Part shown: positions 4,936 to 5,054 of the stretch, one piece after another | Numbering within the stretch: position 1 is the first letter of the stretch | How the letters are laid out: each line of letters starts with the position of its first letter | NCBI GenBank assembly: GCA_003484585.1 | Contig: DNBZ01000251.1 | Span: forward strand, 1-5,054 | Direction of reading: 5' to 3' | Origin: Bacteroidota bacterium | GTDB taxonomy: Bacteria; Bacteroidota; Bacteroidia; NS11-12g; UBA9320 | DNA: 5,054 nucleotides | Notes under the pieces: model-generated | The model's input: only the letters and a program-made list of their open reading frames with translations | Database searches by the model: none | Told to the model about the DNA's origin: nothing | Made by a program: the position numbers and the translations under genes

Positions 4936-4958
4936 TTAACTAAAAAAACAAAATGCAA
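4925..4958 (-). promoter_or_regulatory. Weak promoter-like sequence before small-gene cluster
   Basis: TATTTTTTG (4933-4925) resembles the -7 box TAnnTTTG with one extra T and, like the ERF promoter, continues GTAG. TTG at 4958-4956 is 22 bases upstream. It sits in the 103-base gap after the partial gene and before the 41-aa peptide gene, where a promoter would be expected, but the match is imperfect. Confidence 0.25.
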
Positions 4959-4970
4959 TAAATTTTACTG
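4942..4970 (-). terminator. Weak terminator candidate after partial gene
   Basis: Directly after the stop of the partial gene, CAGTAA and TTATTG (within 4970-4956) can form a short AT-rich stem with one G-T pair. It is followed by CATTTTG and a run of seven Ts (4948-4942). The stem is weak, so partial termination at best. Confidence 0.28.
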
Positions 4971-5054
4971 ATGCTTGTTATTTCCCATAACTTTCTCAAA
5001 GCCTCTTGAGCCGAAATACCCCATGAATACTATCTGTAGCAGACTTTTAACAGT
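4965..5054 (-). CDS. C-terminal end of a possible membrane/holin-like protein
   Basis: The frame is open at the window edge and ends at TAA 4967-4965, giving the last 29 residues of a gene starting outside. The fragment begins hydrophobic (SLLQIVFMGYFG), continues SRGFEKVMG and ends in a polar tail (NNKHQ). A hydrophobic segment followed by YFGSRGFEKV resembles the C-termini of small phage membrane proteins such as three-TM holins, recalled as a pattern only. With so little sequence the call is tentative. An internal ATG at 5024 would give a separate 19-aa peptide, which is less likely than continuation upstream. Confidence 0.45.
   Translation of the reverse strand, partial: TVKSLLQIVFMGYFGSRGFEKVMGNNKHQ

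Noticed and set aside
4965..5024. A separate 19-aa peptide from ATG 5024.
   Set aside because: The frame stays open upstream to the window edge with hydrophobic residues continuing, so a longer partial gene is the simpler reading.
1..5054. CRISPR array, tRNA gene, insertion sequence or attachment site.
   Set aside because: No regularly spaced repeats, cloverleaf-like segments, transposase frames or terminal inverted repeats were seen on either strand.

Overview
The window looks like the early/replication region of a tailed dsDNA bacteriophage or prophage, most likely of a Bacteroidota (flavobacterial-type) host. It is AT-rich, every gene lies on the minus strand, genes abut or overlap by a few bases, and it encodes a compact phage recombination and replication set (ERF annealing protein, small SSB-like protein, primase-helicase, RusA-like resolvase). 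The host assignment is inference. It rests on two TAnnTTTG promoter elements, each with a TTG 19 bases upstream (the Bacteroidota -7/-33 pattern), and on A-rich sequence rather than Shine-Dalgarno motifs before the start codons I inspected. No structural or integrase gene is visible, so lytic versus integrated state cannot be decided.

Layout, read in the direction of transcription (high to low coordinates). (1) 5054-4965: the last 29 codons of a gene entering from outside, with a holin-like or other membrane-protein tail. (2) 4935-4110: small unrecognised accessory genes. These are a possible remnant peptide, a 41-codon Lys-rich peptide whose stop overlaps the next start (ATGA), a 112-aa Tyr/Lys-rich protein and a 78-aa protein. 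(3) 4120-3966: a regulatory island. It holds a TTG-N19-TATATTTG promoter, a ~65-nt segment with an 11-codon reading frame, a strong intrinsic terminator, and then a second promoter of the same geometry firing into the ERF gene. (4) 3965-3152: ERF and a small protein with an SSB-type acidic LPF tail, followed by a GC-rich hairpin. (5) 3095-1: a tightly coupled operon of a winged-helix protein, a fused primase-helicase, a RusA-like nuclease, a 55-aa hydrophobic protein and a sigma-70-like protein that runs off the window.

Inferred cooperation: the SSB-like protein and ERF would bind and anneal single strands; the winged-helix protein may act at the origin or load the helicase; the primase-helicase would unwind and prime; the RusA-like enzyme would resolve or trim branched intermediates; and the sigma-like protein would redirect transcription (or, alternatively, serve packaging). 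The most unusual item is the promoter-terminator unit at 4120-4020. It could be a small phage RNA or an attenuator upstream of the recombination operon.
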